A DNA stretch of 64,000 bases from Odobenus rosmarus divergens (Eukaryota > Chordata > Mammalia > Carnivora > Odobenidae). The notes beneath the pieces were generated by a model that was given only the letters and a program-made list of their open reading frames with translations, did no database searches and had not been told where the DNA came from. This document shows positions 45,005 to 59,369 of this stretch, one piece after another; positions within the stretch are counted from its first letter, which is position 1; the number at the start of each line of letters is the position of its first letter. Location: positions 81,922 through 145,921 of the forward strand of contig NW_004451665.1 in the NCBI RefSeq assembly GCF_000321225.1, in the 5' to 3' direction. The position numbers were made by a program, and so were the translations under genes.

Positions 45005-46569
45005 CTGCACTCCGCGCCGCCCCCCCAACAGTAAGCAAGGGTTAGTTGCTGATCCAGAAACTGCTTTGCATCCATATTTGCACACACACTCACAAACTGT
45101 CCCCCTTGGCCTGGAGTGCTGGTTTTATCCTCTCCAAGTGAGCAATCCTGCATGAATCCTTGCTCTGTTGCCTTTCTATCTGCAGTTCACAGAAGACCCC
45201 CAGGAATGTGACCCCGGCCTCCCTGGGGCTATTAATCCCTCTGGATCCATGAAACACCTGGTGCCACCAAGGAGTTAGTAAGCATTCTCTTCCAGCTTTG
45301 GGTGTGTGCCAAAGCCTTGAAACCCCAAATAAACTCTCCACAGGGTAAAGAACAGCAGGAAGTCCTGGAGATGTGAACAAGATGTGAACAAGGACCTCAA
45401 CCTCAGAGTGGCCCAAGCCCCCGGAAGCATCACAGGTCCCTTCTGCCCTCCTACCCTCCCCTCCAGCCCCAGCCTGCTCAGAAACGACATTCCTCAACCC
45501 ACTGCACATACCTGTCTTGTCATCTGCTCAGACCCCACCCCACTTCTCTTTCTGGTGACCCATACTGGCTTCCAGGGGGAGACCAGACTGGGTGCAAGGA
45601 AAACTGGGTTCCAGGCCAGGCTATGACACTAATTCATTGTCTTTTGAGCAAAATGTTGAATTTCTCTGGATTTCAAATTCTTAGTAAAATAAGAGGATTG
45701 GACATGATTTACATAAACATCCTTTTTGGCTCCGAGGTTCTAACATAAGGGTCAGACAGAGTGCACGCATCCTATGACTTGAGAACTAGGGTCTGGGGGG
45801 GGGGCAGGAGCTGACCTGGCTTAAGAACGGGGGCACCCCACTCACAGCCCCCTGAGGACTGGGTAGAGGGCTTCTGACTGCAGCCTCTAGATGTGGACGG
45901 AGGGCTTCCTCTGGCAGTTTGTGGGAGGCGAGGGGTTGCCCTGCATGGTGGCAGATTTTCAGCTCCGGGAACACCACAGGCAAACGGCCAGAGGAGCCAG
46001 AGGCCTGAATGATTTGGGTTCCTGGCTTTTAGCTCTAGAACACCTCCACAGGACCCTTACAACAGGACCAAGTTCTCCCTGAGCTTACTAAGAAAAAGAT
46101 CCCAGCTTAAACATAAAACAAATTACAGCCAATCTGTTCGACTGTTTCCCACCTAGACACAATCCCCTTGCAGACTGCTCCTCAGAGAACACACTACTTT
46201 GTCGTTAACTCGAATCTGATTACAACGCTAAACTCACGCTCAGCCCTCTCGTCATGGTCTGTAGTGTGTGGTCTGTTTCCTTCCTAAAGTAATCAGAGAA
46301 ATGGCAAATATGTATTCAAAGATGAAGAAAGCAAAAACTTTCCAAGAGGTCACCTTCTTACTCGAGGTGAGGGAGAAGCACTAAGTTACAGAATGCAAAT
46401 TCTCAGTTTTCTAAATTCCAGATTTGTGGAACACAAAGTGGAAGGATTCTTCCAGCTTATCTTCTGCTTTCTTCTTTTCCCTGCCCGCCCCCCTGCACCC
46501 CCATCTTCTTCTCTTAGGTGGAATGGGGTAGGAGGATAAAGCAAACTGCTTCTGTTTCTTTGCCCTGTT

Positions 46570-46790
46570 ACATCAGCATCACGTAACAGGTATTTACTGA
46601 GTCCCAGTGACAGGCTCTGTGCTGGGCGTGTTCATCTCCATGGCCTCTCATTTCATCCTCGTAACTCAACAAGGTGGTCCACATTTACCTCACCCTACAA
46701 AACTAAGACCCAATATGTGTGAGTTGGGAACTGAAGAGCCAGGATGTGAACCCCAGGCTCTCAGACCCCGAGCCCTGGGCATCCCACTGC
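46570..46790 (-). mobile_element. MIR, near full-length
   Basis: AGGTATTTACTGAGTCCCAG, CTCATTTCATCCTCGTAACT and GATGTGAACCCCAGGCTCTC. Confidence 0.8.
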
Positions 46791-47437
46791 ACCCTGATTC
46801 TCCGAGCTTGAGCTCTGCCCGAGGGACACATCAGAGTAGCTGGAAAGGTCACCGATCAGGAGGTCGCCTCAGGAAGTACTCTGTAGCTGGCATGACAGTT
46901 GCTACGGCTACCTACCATTACTCCTAACACCTTCTGAGGGGTGGACACTTCAACTTGAGGTCTTAGTTCCCTACCTCAGGTGTTGAAAGAACACCTGCTG
47001 GTTATTTTTGGAACTGCAGCCAACGCCTCTCCCCATCCTGTAAATTGTTATTAGAGATTTCCTTTCTGAGTGAGTCAAAGGAAAACGTTTCCCATTTTTA
47101 GTTGGGTTATCTTACCACTTTTGATTTCCTTAATTTCCATGCTCAAAGCAGGACTATGTCTTTGTTACCTTTCTGGGAATAAAGCTAGCTTCCACACAGT
47201 AAGGGGCATTCCCTCTGAATCTGCCAAAGCCTGTTTCTGTCATCACCTGAGCAGCATTCTCTCCTCGCCTTTCTCTAAGGCTGTGCAGTTTGTTCTGGTG
47301 CTTCTCAGAGGCTTTGAGGATAAATGGCTTTCCCGAATACTGATTTTATTGTTGATTGGCTTCCTTCCCTTTGGGACCCAAACAAGTATCACAAAAGTTT
47401 TTGTCACTTTTCTCAACTCATCATAAAAGTAGAATAG

Positions 47438-47635
47438 ACTAGGGGCTCTTGACCTGGGGGGCACGGACTCCCAGAAAGCTCCTGGATGGACTCAGGTGTG
47501 GATCTCCTGCAACTTGATGCAAAATTGTGTGTGTGCTCCCCTTGTCGTCCCCAGACTACTGGCCCAGAGTCCTCAGCTGACCTCAGATTCTCAAAAGTTC
47601 TGTGATCCAGACAAGGTTACGAGTCACTGGAGTAG
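47438..47635. mobile_element. Possible hAT-type DNA transposon remnant
   Basis: GGGGCTCTTGACCTGGGGG at the left and CAAGGTTACGAGTCACTGG at the right form an imperfect inverted pair of the 'TTAACCTGGGG' type found in old mammalian hAT elements. The interior is too decayed to place. Confidence 0.35.
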
Positions 47636-48109
47636 ATGATTTGTAAAGACTCTTCTTAATTCAGAAATTCTATGAGGATCTCTCATGCCAATTGTAGGAA
47701 CTCTTAAAAACCAAGGCTGGATGCCAGTCAGCAAATGGTGCCTCTCTCTTGGGAAAGCTCAGTAAACCGCTGATGATGCTAATGACTGAGATTTGTAAGA
47801 TGATCTTCCCCTTCACGGTCTTGATCACCCTAATCCTTCTTGGCCAAAATGATGCACGACAGAATCCAAGAATTTGGTTGATAATTCTGAACTCTTGGGC
47901 ATTTTGTTTGTATGCATGTTTTTGTCCTGGTACACACCCCAAACCAAGGGAAAACTTTTCATTTTTCAATTGTGAAGGTCTGAAGGTTTAATAATAAACC
48001 CCCTACTTAAAATTTTGCATTTGTTCCTTTTTCCCCTTTATTCACACAGGATTTTTAGCTAATCATAAAACATCAATGCTAAAAAGACCTTCAGTTCTCT
48101 TGTCTATAT

Positions 48110-48240
48110 CTTTTGTTTATGGATGAGGAAGCTCCCAGAGAAAGGAAGTGATTCATCCAAAGACACACAGCAGGCCAACAGCAGTGCCGGGCCAGAGCCC
48201 GGGGATCCCGACTTCCAGCACAGTGCTCTCCCCACGACAT
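48110..48240 (-). mobile_element. MIR fragment
   Basis: GATGAGGAAGCTCCCAGAGA and AAGACACACAGCAGGCCAAC. Confidence 0.75.
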
Positions 48241-48885
48241 CGTGGTTCCCCTAAACACGCCCTTCCCTTCCTTCACGCCTTCCACTGTCTAAAGAACACA
48301 CACCTAAAAACAGGAGCAACTGACCCAATGTGATTTCAGTCCGGGACACTACAAAGGAGTGAAAAGCCAAAGCCTTTCACCAGTGTTCATCCACCCACAG
48401 AGAGTTGGGGGCGGCAGGGGTGGGGCTGGACAGGTGACAAAGGGGGGAGGAAGCAGCCACGCAGGGACTTAGCACCAAATAGGGAAGTTTGACAACTGAC
48501 TCACAAGGGGCACGTGACTGTGAGGAAGGTGACTGGACGCTGCTGGTGGGTGTCTACGTGCTTCCCGGCTCTACTCCTAGCCCCCTCCCCAGACTCCCCT
48601 CTTCCATCCACCTGTGGACCTCCTAAGCCTCACGCAAAGCTCACAATTCCCCGCACCCCCTTTCCTGTTCCCACCTGTGGGTCTTGGCTGGGTTATTTGC
48701 TTGCCTTAATTGACACCCTCTTGCTGTTCGCCTATTATAAACCTCCCTGTGCTTGAGGCCCCACGTCAAATGCCATTTTTCTTTACAAAGTCTACCAGAC
48801 TGCCACCTTCTCCCTCCTGTTGCTTATTCTTTCTCATCTTGAACCTTCAGGGTGAACTATCTGACTCTCCTTCCCTGTCTGCATT

Positions 48886-48931
48886 ATAATTATATATATA
48901 ACAATATATATATTAATATATATAATTATCT
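48886..48931. repeat. Near-palindromic AT repeat at the L1 insertion site
   Basis: ATAATTATATATATAACA and TTAATATATATAATTAT are inverted halves. The L1 target duplication is taken from its right edge. Confidence 0.9.
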
Positions 48932-49824
48932 TTTTTTCTTTAAATTTTTTTTATTGTGTTAATCACCATACATCATTAGTTTTGGATGCAGTGTTCCATG
49001 ATTCATTGTTCGTGCATAACACCCAGTGCTCCATGCAGAACGTGCCCTCTTTAATACCCATCACCAGGCTAACCCATCCCCCCACCCCCCTCCCCTCTAG
49101 AACCCTNNNNNNNNNNNNNNNNNNNNNNNNNNNNNNNNNNNNNNNNNNNNNNNNNNNNNNNNNNNNNNNNNNNNNNNNNNNNNNNNNNNNNNNNNNNNNN
49201 NNNNNNNNNNNNNNNNNNNNNNNNNNNNNNNNNNNNNNNNNNNNNNNNNNNNNNNNNNNNNNNNNNNNNNNNNNNNNNNNNNNNNNNNNNNNNNNNNNNN
49301 NNNNNNNNNNNNNNNNNNNNNNNNNNNNNNNNNNNNNNNNNNNNNNNNNNNNNNNNNNNNNNNNNNNNNNNNNNNNNNNNNNNNNNNNNNNNNNNNNNNN
49401 NNNNNNNNNNNNNNNNNNNNNNNNNNNNNNNNNNNNNNNNNNNNNNNNNNNNNNNNNNNNNNNNNNNNNNNNNNNNNNNNNNNNNNNNNNNNNNNNNNNN
49501 NNNNNNNNNNNNNNNNNNNNNNNNNNNNNNNNNNNNNNNNNNNNNNNNNNNNNNNNNNNNNNNNNNNNNNNNNNNNNNNNNNNNNNNNNNNNNNNNNNNN
49601 NNNNNNNNNNNNNNNNNNNNNNNNNNNNNNNNNNNNNNNNNNNNNNNNNNNNNNNNNNNNNNNNNNNNNNNNNNNNNNNNNNNNNNNNNNNNNNNNNNNN
49701 NNNNNNNNNNNNNNNNCCCCTTTCTCCGCATCCCCGCCAATATCTGTCGTTTCCTGACTTGTTAATTTTAGCCATTCTGACTGGTGTGAGGTGGTTATCT
49801 CATTGAGGTTTTGATTTGGATTTC
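48932..49824 (-). mobile_element. 5'-truncated L1 insertion, minus strand, with target-site duplication
   Basis: The left end is a T-rich run (the L1 A tail on the minus strand). It is followed by carnivore L1 3' sequence (motifs ATACATCATTAG, GTGCATAACACCCAGTGCTCC) and, after the gap, CCATTCTGACTGGTGTGAGG, a well-known L1 region. A 14-bp duplication ATATATAATTATCT flanks the element at 48918-48931 and 49825-49838. Confidence 0.88.
49107..49716. other. Assembly gap (610 N)
   Basis: This is a run of N in a SORBS1 intron. L1 sequence abuts both sides and matching target-site duplications lie outside it, so the missing bases are L1, not gene. Open frames of over 200 codons reported across it are artefacts of N translation. 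Confidence 0.98.
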
Positions 49825-49904
49825 ATATATAATTATCTTACCCCCCCGCCCCCTGCAATGGAGATCATACAGAGCTTTAATTGGGGTCAGTCACTTTTTT
49901 ATCT

Positions 49905-50260
49905 CTTCTTTCACTCAACAAGTATTTATTGAGTACCTTCCATATATGAGGTGTCATGGTTGCTGACCTTAGGGCCCTAACACTCTAATGGCGACACAGA
50001 CAAGCGAAGGTAAGAAGACAATAGAGCTGAGATCCCCCATATCAGGTGCCGGGGCCGTGGACGCACAAATTCGGAGCACTTAACCCAGTCTTGCAGGGGC
50101 AGGGGGAAGCAGTCAGGAGGGGCTTCCTGGAAGAAGTAACATCTAAGTGGAGAAGTGAAGGACAGGTGGGAATTATCGAGGCAAGCCAGCAGGGAGGCTG
50201 TGGAAGGTGAAGCCGGCTTGCTGTCTGAAATGGCCAGATCACATGAGGCCTTCAATATAT
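49905..50260 (+). repeat. Ancient dispersed repeat R, copy right of the L1 insertion
   Basis: CAACAAGTATTTATTGAGTA, GAGGGGCTTCCTGGAAGAAG and TCTAAGTGGAGAAGTGAAGG. Confidence 0.55.
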
Positions 50261-51269
50261 TAGCAATGAAAGAAGAAAAGATCCTAACATTTTAGAATGT
50301 CTTTTCACTTAAGGTACTCCACTAAATTCCCTCTGTTTACTGGTCAGATATTCAACCTAGCTTCCTAACAACTATCATAAAATTGAACTTTTGTTCGGTT
50401 CCCCACAGCAAGGAGAACAGTGACTGGCGATTTTCCTGATCACACACGCTGGTCTGGAATGCATTTATCCAAATAAGTGACACAGCCTGAGGCCACAGCA
50501 AGCTCACAGGCCACCAAAGAACAGTTGTCCCTGAAGTCCTTTCCATCTTTAGCTCTGTCACCCCAAGAGGGCCTCAAGGGGTGGGGAGCTTCTGCAAGTC
50601 CCCCTTCCGTGAGTGGCTAGCTCCTGTTCCCAGTCACAGAGGAGGGGAAAGTAGAGGGGTTGGGAGGGAGGTGTGGGGGTAGGGGCCCCCTTCACACAAC
50701 CTTCCAGCTCTCAGCAGGGAGCAATGCCGGGGCCAGGGCCGGGCACACCCATGGAGAAGGGGCTGGCACTGGAAGAGCAGGAGGAAGGGCGGGAACAGGA
50801 AGTGGTACACTTGGGTTCTGGAGGCCCACCAAGAAAGGAAAACCAATTTTCAACGGGCCTGTCTTTCCATGTTGCCAGTTACCTCCCCCGCCTCCACGTC
50901 CTCCATTAGGAAGCAGGAAGTATATACCCCTCAACTCACCCGGAGTTCCCGCACTATGCGCACTTCCTGTACACACTGGGTCCTGGAATCGGGCTGTGCT
51001 GATGACTCACGGCCGACAACAATGAGGTCTCCAGGCACCGTGAGCTGACTTAGGACGTTTACAGAACTGTTCCCACATCAGAGACATTGAATTCTTTTCA
51101 GCTAGCCCCTTCACCATCTCTCCCCAACAAACTATTCTTTGCTTAGCTGGACACACCCTTCTCTTCCACATTCCAGGAGCACCTGCTCTGGGACCAGGCA
51201 AGGCCTTCCCCAGGTTCTGCTATTTTCCCTAGGCCCCACGCTCAGAGCTGGAGAAACAATCCACTTTAT

Positions 51270-51395
51270 GGAGCCTTCCCACAGGCCGGCCATCACTCTT
51301 AGCTCATTTAATCCTTACAACTACCCTATGAAGGAGAGACCACTTTTACTCCTACTTTGCACAGAGAAGACTGTGGCTCGCTGGCCTGATTATTT
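51270..51395 (-). mobile_element. MIR fragment
   Basis: GCTCATTTAATCCTTACAAC and CCTATGAAGGAGAGACCACT. Confidence 0.75.
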
Positions 51396-51419
51396 ATCAC
51401 TATCCCACACTGCTCTTCC

Positions 51420-51665
51420 CATGGAAAGCCATCTTCTGCTCCTAACCATTAGGCTGGGGCCAGAGGTCTGGCCTCGTCTGTGTCTCCGGCCTCTGAGCTC
51501 CTGTGGTCTTTGAGCACTTCTCTGTCACTGCAGTCATGATGCCACTGTGTCTGTGTTGTTGCTGGAACACGGGCTCCTCCAGAGCAGGGAGGCACTGACC
51601 CCAGTCCCCTGCCCTGCTGCAGAGTGGTATCTATAGACCCGAAATAAATACTTGCTGAGTGACTT
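51420..51665 (+). mobile_element. L2 3' tail-like fragment, plus strand
   Basis: GGCTCCTCCAGAGCAGGGAG and the end GAAATAAATACTTGCTGAGT match the L2 tail pattern. Confidence 0.55.
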
Positions 51666-51859
51666 TAGAGAAAAACTAGGATGGCAGGTCTGAGGATCAA
51701 GCATAGTCTACTGTGGGCATTGTACATAGTAAACAATAAATGAGGCTTCTTCAAGAATTGCATCTGATACTAAAGGCATTCTAGAATGTTCTCAGTTCCA
51801 GAAGCAGCTCCAGATCGCCCAACATGGAGAGCTTCCAAAGTGCTGACCACTTTCTGTTC

Positions 51860-52005
51860 CCAGTCCCCGCACGTGGTATTTCATACGCATTCCTCCGTGG
51901 AACCCTCTCAACCACGCGGTGAGCCTGTTTTCCAGGTGAGGCTCAGAGAGGGGAAGTGACTCCCAGTCACAGACGCTGAGAGGCGAACCGGCATTCAACC
52001 CCAGC
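51860..52005 (-). mobile_element. MIR fragment
   Basis: GAGGCTCAGAGAGGGGAAGT followed by CAGTCACAGACGCTGAGAGG. Confidence 0.7.
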
Positions 52006-52783
52006 TACTTCGGAGAAACTGCCCGAAGTCTTTGACTTTTAGGGTACTAAATAGCATCGCCAAAATTAGAGTTATGACCTAATTGCCACATTTGTCCTCA
52101 TCCCCATGCCCAATTTTTCAGCCTTCAAAACACCCTAAGGCCACTCTGGTCCTTGAAATCTTTGTAGCTGACCCAGAGAGAAAATGGGACAGTCACCTAA
52201 AAACCTGGTGTGCCCACTCAAGGACCCCGTACCTGCTGGGGCCCCAGCGCTGGGCCTGCATGCACCTCCTTAGGACCAAAATGCATTTGTTCACCAGTGA
52301 ACAAAAGCCCCGTGCTCCCACACGAACACAAGACGGGACGGAGACCTGACAGAGCTGAGCACTGGCAGAGTGCCACGCGTTACGGAAACAAAGTGCAGCT
52401 CACACCAAACCAAACCACACAGAGCCAAACTGAAGCCTGGTGTTCTCAGCTGTGTTAGAGCAAACCAAGGGAAGTCTCCGAGGCATGAATGGACGTGAGG
52501 AAGGCCTTCCTTCTCGTGGGGCTTTGGCACCAGGCCAGGAGGCACCCAAAGTGGGAGTGACTTCTGAATCGCCTCAAGAGGCCAGAGTGCTGACTGTCCT
52601 CTGCCTCCAACTGCCCCCAGCCTGGTACCTTAATCGATGGCCCCTCCGTTCCCTCCTGGGTACTATTTCTGCCAAGGCAAGCGAAGGGCTCTCACCGGCA
52701 TCCGCGGGGCCGCGGTAGACGGGCCGCGGGTGAGACGTCCAGCCCACCCTGCCAAGGCACATGCGGTCACGCTGCAGGCCTAC

Positions 52784-53557
52784 CTGGCTCACAGCACTCC
52801 GAGCGGCCCTCCTCTTGGCCTGCTCGCCACCTCTATGCAGGTCTGTCTGCTCAGCCTCCCTTCCCGGCAAAGGGCTACCCGGGGACCTGCCGGGCCGGCT
52901 CTCCTCGGGCGCGTGGAGATCTGAGAGTCTCTGTTCCTCGCTCAGGCACCTGACCACGTCTGAAGGTCTCAAGCAGCTCTTCTTAGAGATCTTGGGTGCT
53001 CCGGGGCATCTCTCACCTGCCTCCCGCTCTGCTCTCCTCTCACACTGTCCGCGCTCTTCTCGCCTCGGCTGCCGCTTACCCTGGCTGCTAAAGGCGTTGC
53101 TGAGCTCCGAGATGACCCTATCAGAGCTCCCCGGCAGCAGCTGCGAGAAGCTATCCTGGCGGACACCTGGCGGTGGCACGTGGACACCACTGTCCCCGTT
53201 GACGTGAAGGGAGGTGGGGGCACCGCGTGCCAAGGAGGCAGCTTTGTGGGGGGGAGGCAGGGCCAGCGAGGAAGCCATCGAGCGTGGGGTGGAAAGATCA
53301 GACCAGCTCGAATGGGGAAGGCTGAGAGACAGAGAGGAACCGGGCCTCGCCCACGAGGCAAGGTGGTCGGTGTTATAGACAGAAGTCTCCGGCAGAGGAG
53401 GCAGGGGTGGGGTCAGGGCCAGAGGCCGCCTGCCTGGGACCCCAACAGTCAGGGAGATCCACTCAGAGGTGACAGCGTGCATCTCGGGGGACAAGGCTCG
53501 GTGGGGGTGGGACAGGGATGAGGGGGCTGGCATGATGAGCTTGCTGTGACTGGCAAA
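52784..53557 (-). CDS. SORBS1: SORBS1 long Ser/Pro-rich coding exon (258 codons, frame-neutral cassette)
   Basis: This 774-base exon starts FASHSKLIMPAPSS after TTTTTAAG and ends SAVSQ before GTAGGC. It starts and ends in phase 0, so skipping it keeps the frame. The product is rich in Ser, Pro and basic residues, with no folded domain visible. It contains a polyproline stretch (LTPPLPPLPE) of the SH3-ligand type, a highly conserved patch around SPEMHAVTSEWISLTVGVPG, and a second patch KISKKSCLRPSDVVRCLS. I recognise it as the region joining SH3 domains two and three in long SORBS1 isoforms. The open frame extends beyond both splice sites by chance. Confidence 0.93.
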
Positions 53558-55443
<1,886 letters not shown>

Positions 55444-55659
55444 CTAGACCTGGATAAAATCCGTTTCACGGAGATGAGGTGCTGACAGCAGGAGAGCTAC
55501 CTGGAGGCTGAGAAGTGAAGCTTAGTTTCCAAATATTACAGTAAAGGAGAAAGTCAGAGTCTTTCCCCCTAACCAACTGCCGAATGGAGGGGTTTTGCCT
55601 CATTTATCACAAAACTGATATCCAGTTTTCTCTAAAGCAAAGGTTTTGGAGCATTATCT

Positions 55660-56090
55660 TTTTTTTTTTCCTTCATTTTTAGAACTTTGTTTTTTCCCTG
55701 TACCACTATAGAAAAGTTAAAACACAAACATTAAGCAGAAAACTAGTTATTACCCAGAAGATTATCTCTCGGGGTAACCACAGTTAATATTTTGATATAT
55801 GTATTTCCCAGATTTAATTCTGTTCATGTGAATTAGACTTGCACATATTTTTTTTTCTTATGAAAATGGAGTATGCACTGTATTCCCCTTTCCAACCTTC
55901 TTTTTCACCCTTTATGACATAGTACGAACCTCCTTCTTTTCAACAAATAGAATTCTACAGTTTTAATGCTATTGCAGCAACAGCATAATGGCCCATTGCA
56001 GGCCGTTCTATTGTACACACATACAATGACTCAATTACTGGTCTCCCGATATTGGGCATGTAGGGTGCTTCTCTTTTCCGTAAGGTAGTT
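55660..56090 (-). mobile_element. L1M 3' region fragment, minus strand
   Basis: GGGGTAACCACAGTTAATAT, AATGGAGTATGCACTGTATT and GCATAATGGCCCATTGCAGG read as reverse-complement L1M 3' sequence. Confidence 0.55.
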
Positions 56091-56234
56091 CGTCTTTTTC
56101 TAAGGCATGTGTTCATTCCCCTAAATCCTCACTAAAATTAGTAACTAATAACACTTCAGTAAAGCCAGGGAGTTCTGACACGGGAAGAGAGCATCTGATA
56201 GCAGGGAAGGAGGGCATCCCTGCACAGCTCACTC

Positions 56235-56410
56235 ATGTGCAAAGCAGGCACACTGAGCTCCTTGCGGGCACCGACTAGATGCCATGCATCATGCTGTGGG
56301 CTTCACAGAGGTGGTTTCCTTGGATCCTCTTAAAACAGCTCTAAGAGAGGGTCATTTGTCTTCATTTTACAGATGATCAAAGGGCGGCTTGGAAAAGTCT
56401 TTAACTCCCC
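56235..56410 (-). mobile_element. MIR
   Basis: GATGCCATGCATCATGCTGT, GATCCTCTTAAAACAGCTCT and CATTTTACAGATGATCAAAG. Confidence 0.75.
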
Positions 56411-56623
56411 AAAAGTTGACTTTTGGCTTCAAAGGACTTGCTCTTCTTCACTGGGCCATAGGAATATGTTGTAAAACCTAGTCACAACCACTTTTCACAT
56501 CATTGGATGCTCAAAAAATGTTGGCTGAAGAGGTCTAAGACTCCAGAAATACTGCCGTTAATCAGTGAACTTAATGTTAATTAAACCCTGACAAAGCCTA
56601 GGGTTTATTTTTTAAATGCCTCA

Positions 56624-57211
<588 letters not shown>

Positions 57212-57769
57212 CTGTTGACAGAGGTCAGAGCATGTTAGCAGATGTCTCAAAATGTGTAAGATGAAGACACTCCATTTTTTAGCAAAAGGAGACTCTGAGT
57301 GAGGTCAAAGGGGACAAATTATAGAAGAGGGGCCTCCACATTCGGAAGGGAGAACCTCACTCTTCAGGAAGTTACATCCCTTTTGGCATCCTTCCAGTCT
57401 TCCGTGGGATGGATGTTAACTTTCAGAAGGTGCTCACCCCACTCCAAGGTGCTCACAGGCTGTGTGAGTTTGTTGTGGTTTTCTCAATGTATTTTTTGTG
57501 AATGCTGGTCTTATGCTCAGAATATTTATGCAACACGTAACAATGCACCAAGTAGTCTCAACTGATGTCCAGTAAATGATGACAAACATTTCCCTGTAGA
57601 TAGTTTCACTGTCTTCACTATGCTCCTTCTATGCCCTAGCAAGGCATGCTTTCATTGCTTGAAACGACCCTCAAATTACTTGTGATAGACTGACATCCTT
57701 GTGACCTTCCATCCAGTCAGCCAGCTGCCACCCACCACATCATCCTCCACCCGTCTGTCTATCATCATG

Positions 57770-57990
57770 CAGTAGAAAAGCTCTGAAATTAGGCAGATCC
57801 GGGTTTAAAGCCCAGTTATGTCATTTACTAGCTCTGAGACCTGGGGTGAGATACGTAATCTCTCTGAGATACTTTATCTGAAAATAGGAGCTAACTCAGA
57901 GTTGCTGGAAAAATGTAGCAACAAAAACTGCAAGTAAAACACCCAGCACTGTGCCTGTTACAGAGTTAGCACTCAGGAAATGGGAATTCA
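57770..57990 (+). mobile_element. MIR, near full-length
   Basis: CTGAAATTAGGCAGATCCGG, TCATTTACTAGCTCTGAGAC and CCAGCACTGTGCCTGTTACA. Confidence 0.85.
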
Positions 57991-59179
57991 CTACTTCCTT
58001 TTCAACATGGGAAAGGAACCTTGGAAAGAAAACTGGATTTTCCTTAAAATGTTCTTCATGTATTTTTGCAACTTTTCTATCTCCATCCATCCCTTTGCTG
58101 GCCTTAATAATGATGCTGTTAACCTCTAACCAGGGTTCCTTTAAAAAAAAAAAAAGATGAGAAGATAAATTATAAGCAAAACAAAAACTGAAAAGGAGGA
58201 TAACAACTGTAGCTTGAAGTTTTTTGAATTAAAAAAAAATGACCTAGATCTTTTCCATTTGCATCAAACCAAAAGCAATGGAAAGAAAGGCTCTGACTGC
58301 AATTTGGAGGGGGTGGGCCTGTCTCCTCTGCAGTGTGCCAGGAAGCCGCACGGTTATGTGAGGGGCGCTGGCTAAACAATGGGGGCACATCTGGAAGACT
58401 TTACACCAAGTCCACACTGTGCTGAGTGCAAGAACAAGGCAGCCTTTGTGGTGTCGCACTGGTAGACAAGATTCTAATCCTGAAGAGGCCCGTGGAGGGG
58501 ATCTAGGGCATTTGTCTCTGTAAGACAGAATGTTTCTGGCCAGTTTTTTGCTATAGCTCTCCTTGGGGGTGTCTGAATCCCCTCCTCTCTTTACCCCCCA
58601 ACCATGGACATATGGATGTGCAGGACCCTCAGCATATCCACCCCTGCTGGAGATCTGTACGCTTCACGCTCTCCCACCCTCAGTGACTTGCAGCTGTAGA
58701 GGCAGGTGGGAGTGTCACGGTCCCGGTGGTAAGCAAGGAGGATGTCAGCTTGTGGGGGGCTGAGAGGTCTGCAGCCATCCTTCCTGCACTGCGGACCACA
58801 TGCCCATCTCCCAAAGAACCACAGCGCAAGGTCTGGTGGTAATGAGGTTCCAGAAGCACTAATACGATATTCTCCAGGTCTTTTCTGGAGTGTCACCATG
58901 TCTATCATCAGCACAGGAGAGGCTCAGAGAAGTCCTGCGGGTAAGAAACCTGTTTAACTTTGTTGACTTGAGTGCTCCTACAGGACACTTTTTTGAGTAA
59001 CATACAATGGAGAAAAGTAGAACCCAGTGATTAAAGACATTTAGAAGACTCAAGTCAATGGATCTGTCCTTTACTCTTTTAAAAAAAAAGTTCTATTAAC
59101 TTTTCTGGGAGGGAGCCAGGGGTAATAACAGCACGGAGCCAGGCGGTAGACTCCTCTCTCCAACATTAGCACCATTTTA

Positions 59180-59369
59180 ATTCTTTTTTTATTTAGAGAG
59201 AGAGTGTGTGTGTGGGGTGGGGAGGGGCGGAGGGAGAGAGAACAATCTTAAGCAGGCTCCACGCCCAGTGGGGAGCCCGACATGTGGCTCAATCTCACGA
59301 CCCTGAGATCATGACCTGAGCCGAAATTAAGAGTCAGACACTTAACTGACTGAGCCACCCAGGCACCCC
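59180..59369 (-). mobile_element. SINEC, minus strand (sense to SORBS1)
   Basis: TTTTTTTATTTAGAGAGAGA at the left with a short GT run, and TGAGCCACCCAGGCACCCC at the right. Confidence 0.92.

Larger units (their letters stand above)
40240..52783 (-). other. SORBS1: Large SORBS1 intron (12.5 kb)
   Basis: This is the longest complete intron in the window. It contains MIRs, an L1 inserted in a MER5-like element (42.8-43.1 kb), a SINE (44.2 kb), a hAT-like element (44.49-44.78 kb), a CA repeat (44.97 kb), a young L1 with an assembly gap (48.9-49.8 kb) and an ancient repeat copy (49.9-50.26 kb). 40.25-41.9, 45.0-46.5, 46.9-47.4, 47.7-48.1, 50.3-51.2 and 52.0-52.78 kb are otherwise unassigned. Further alternative SORBS1 exons could hide here, but none was recognisable. 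Confidence 0.8.

Noticed and set aside
48963..49806. Frames of 223-274 codons across the gap
   Set aside because: Most of each translation is X from the N run; the rest is L1 sequence.
52761..53207. 148-codon plus-strand frame
   Set aside because: It is the antisense shadow of the 774-base SORBS1 exon.
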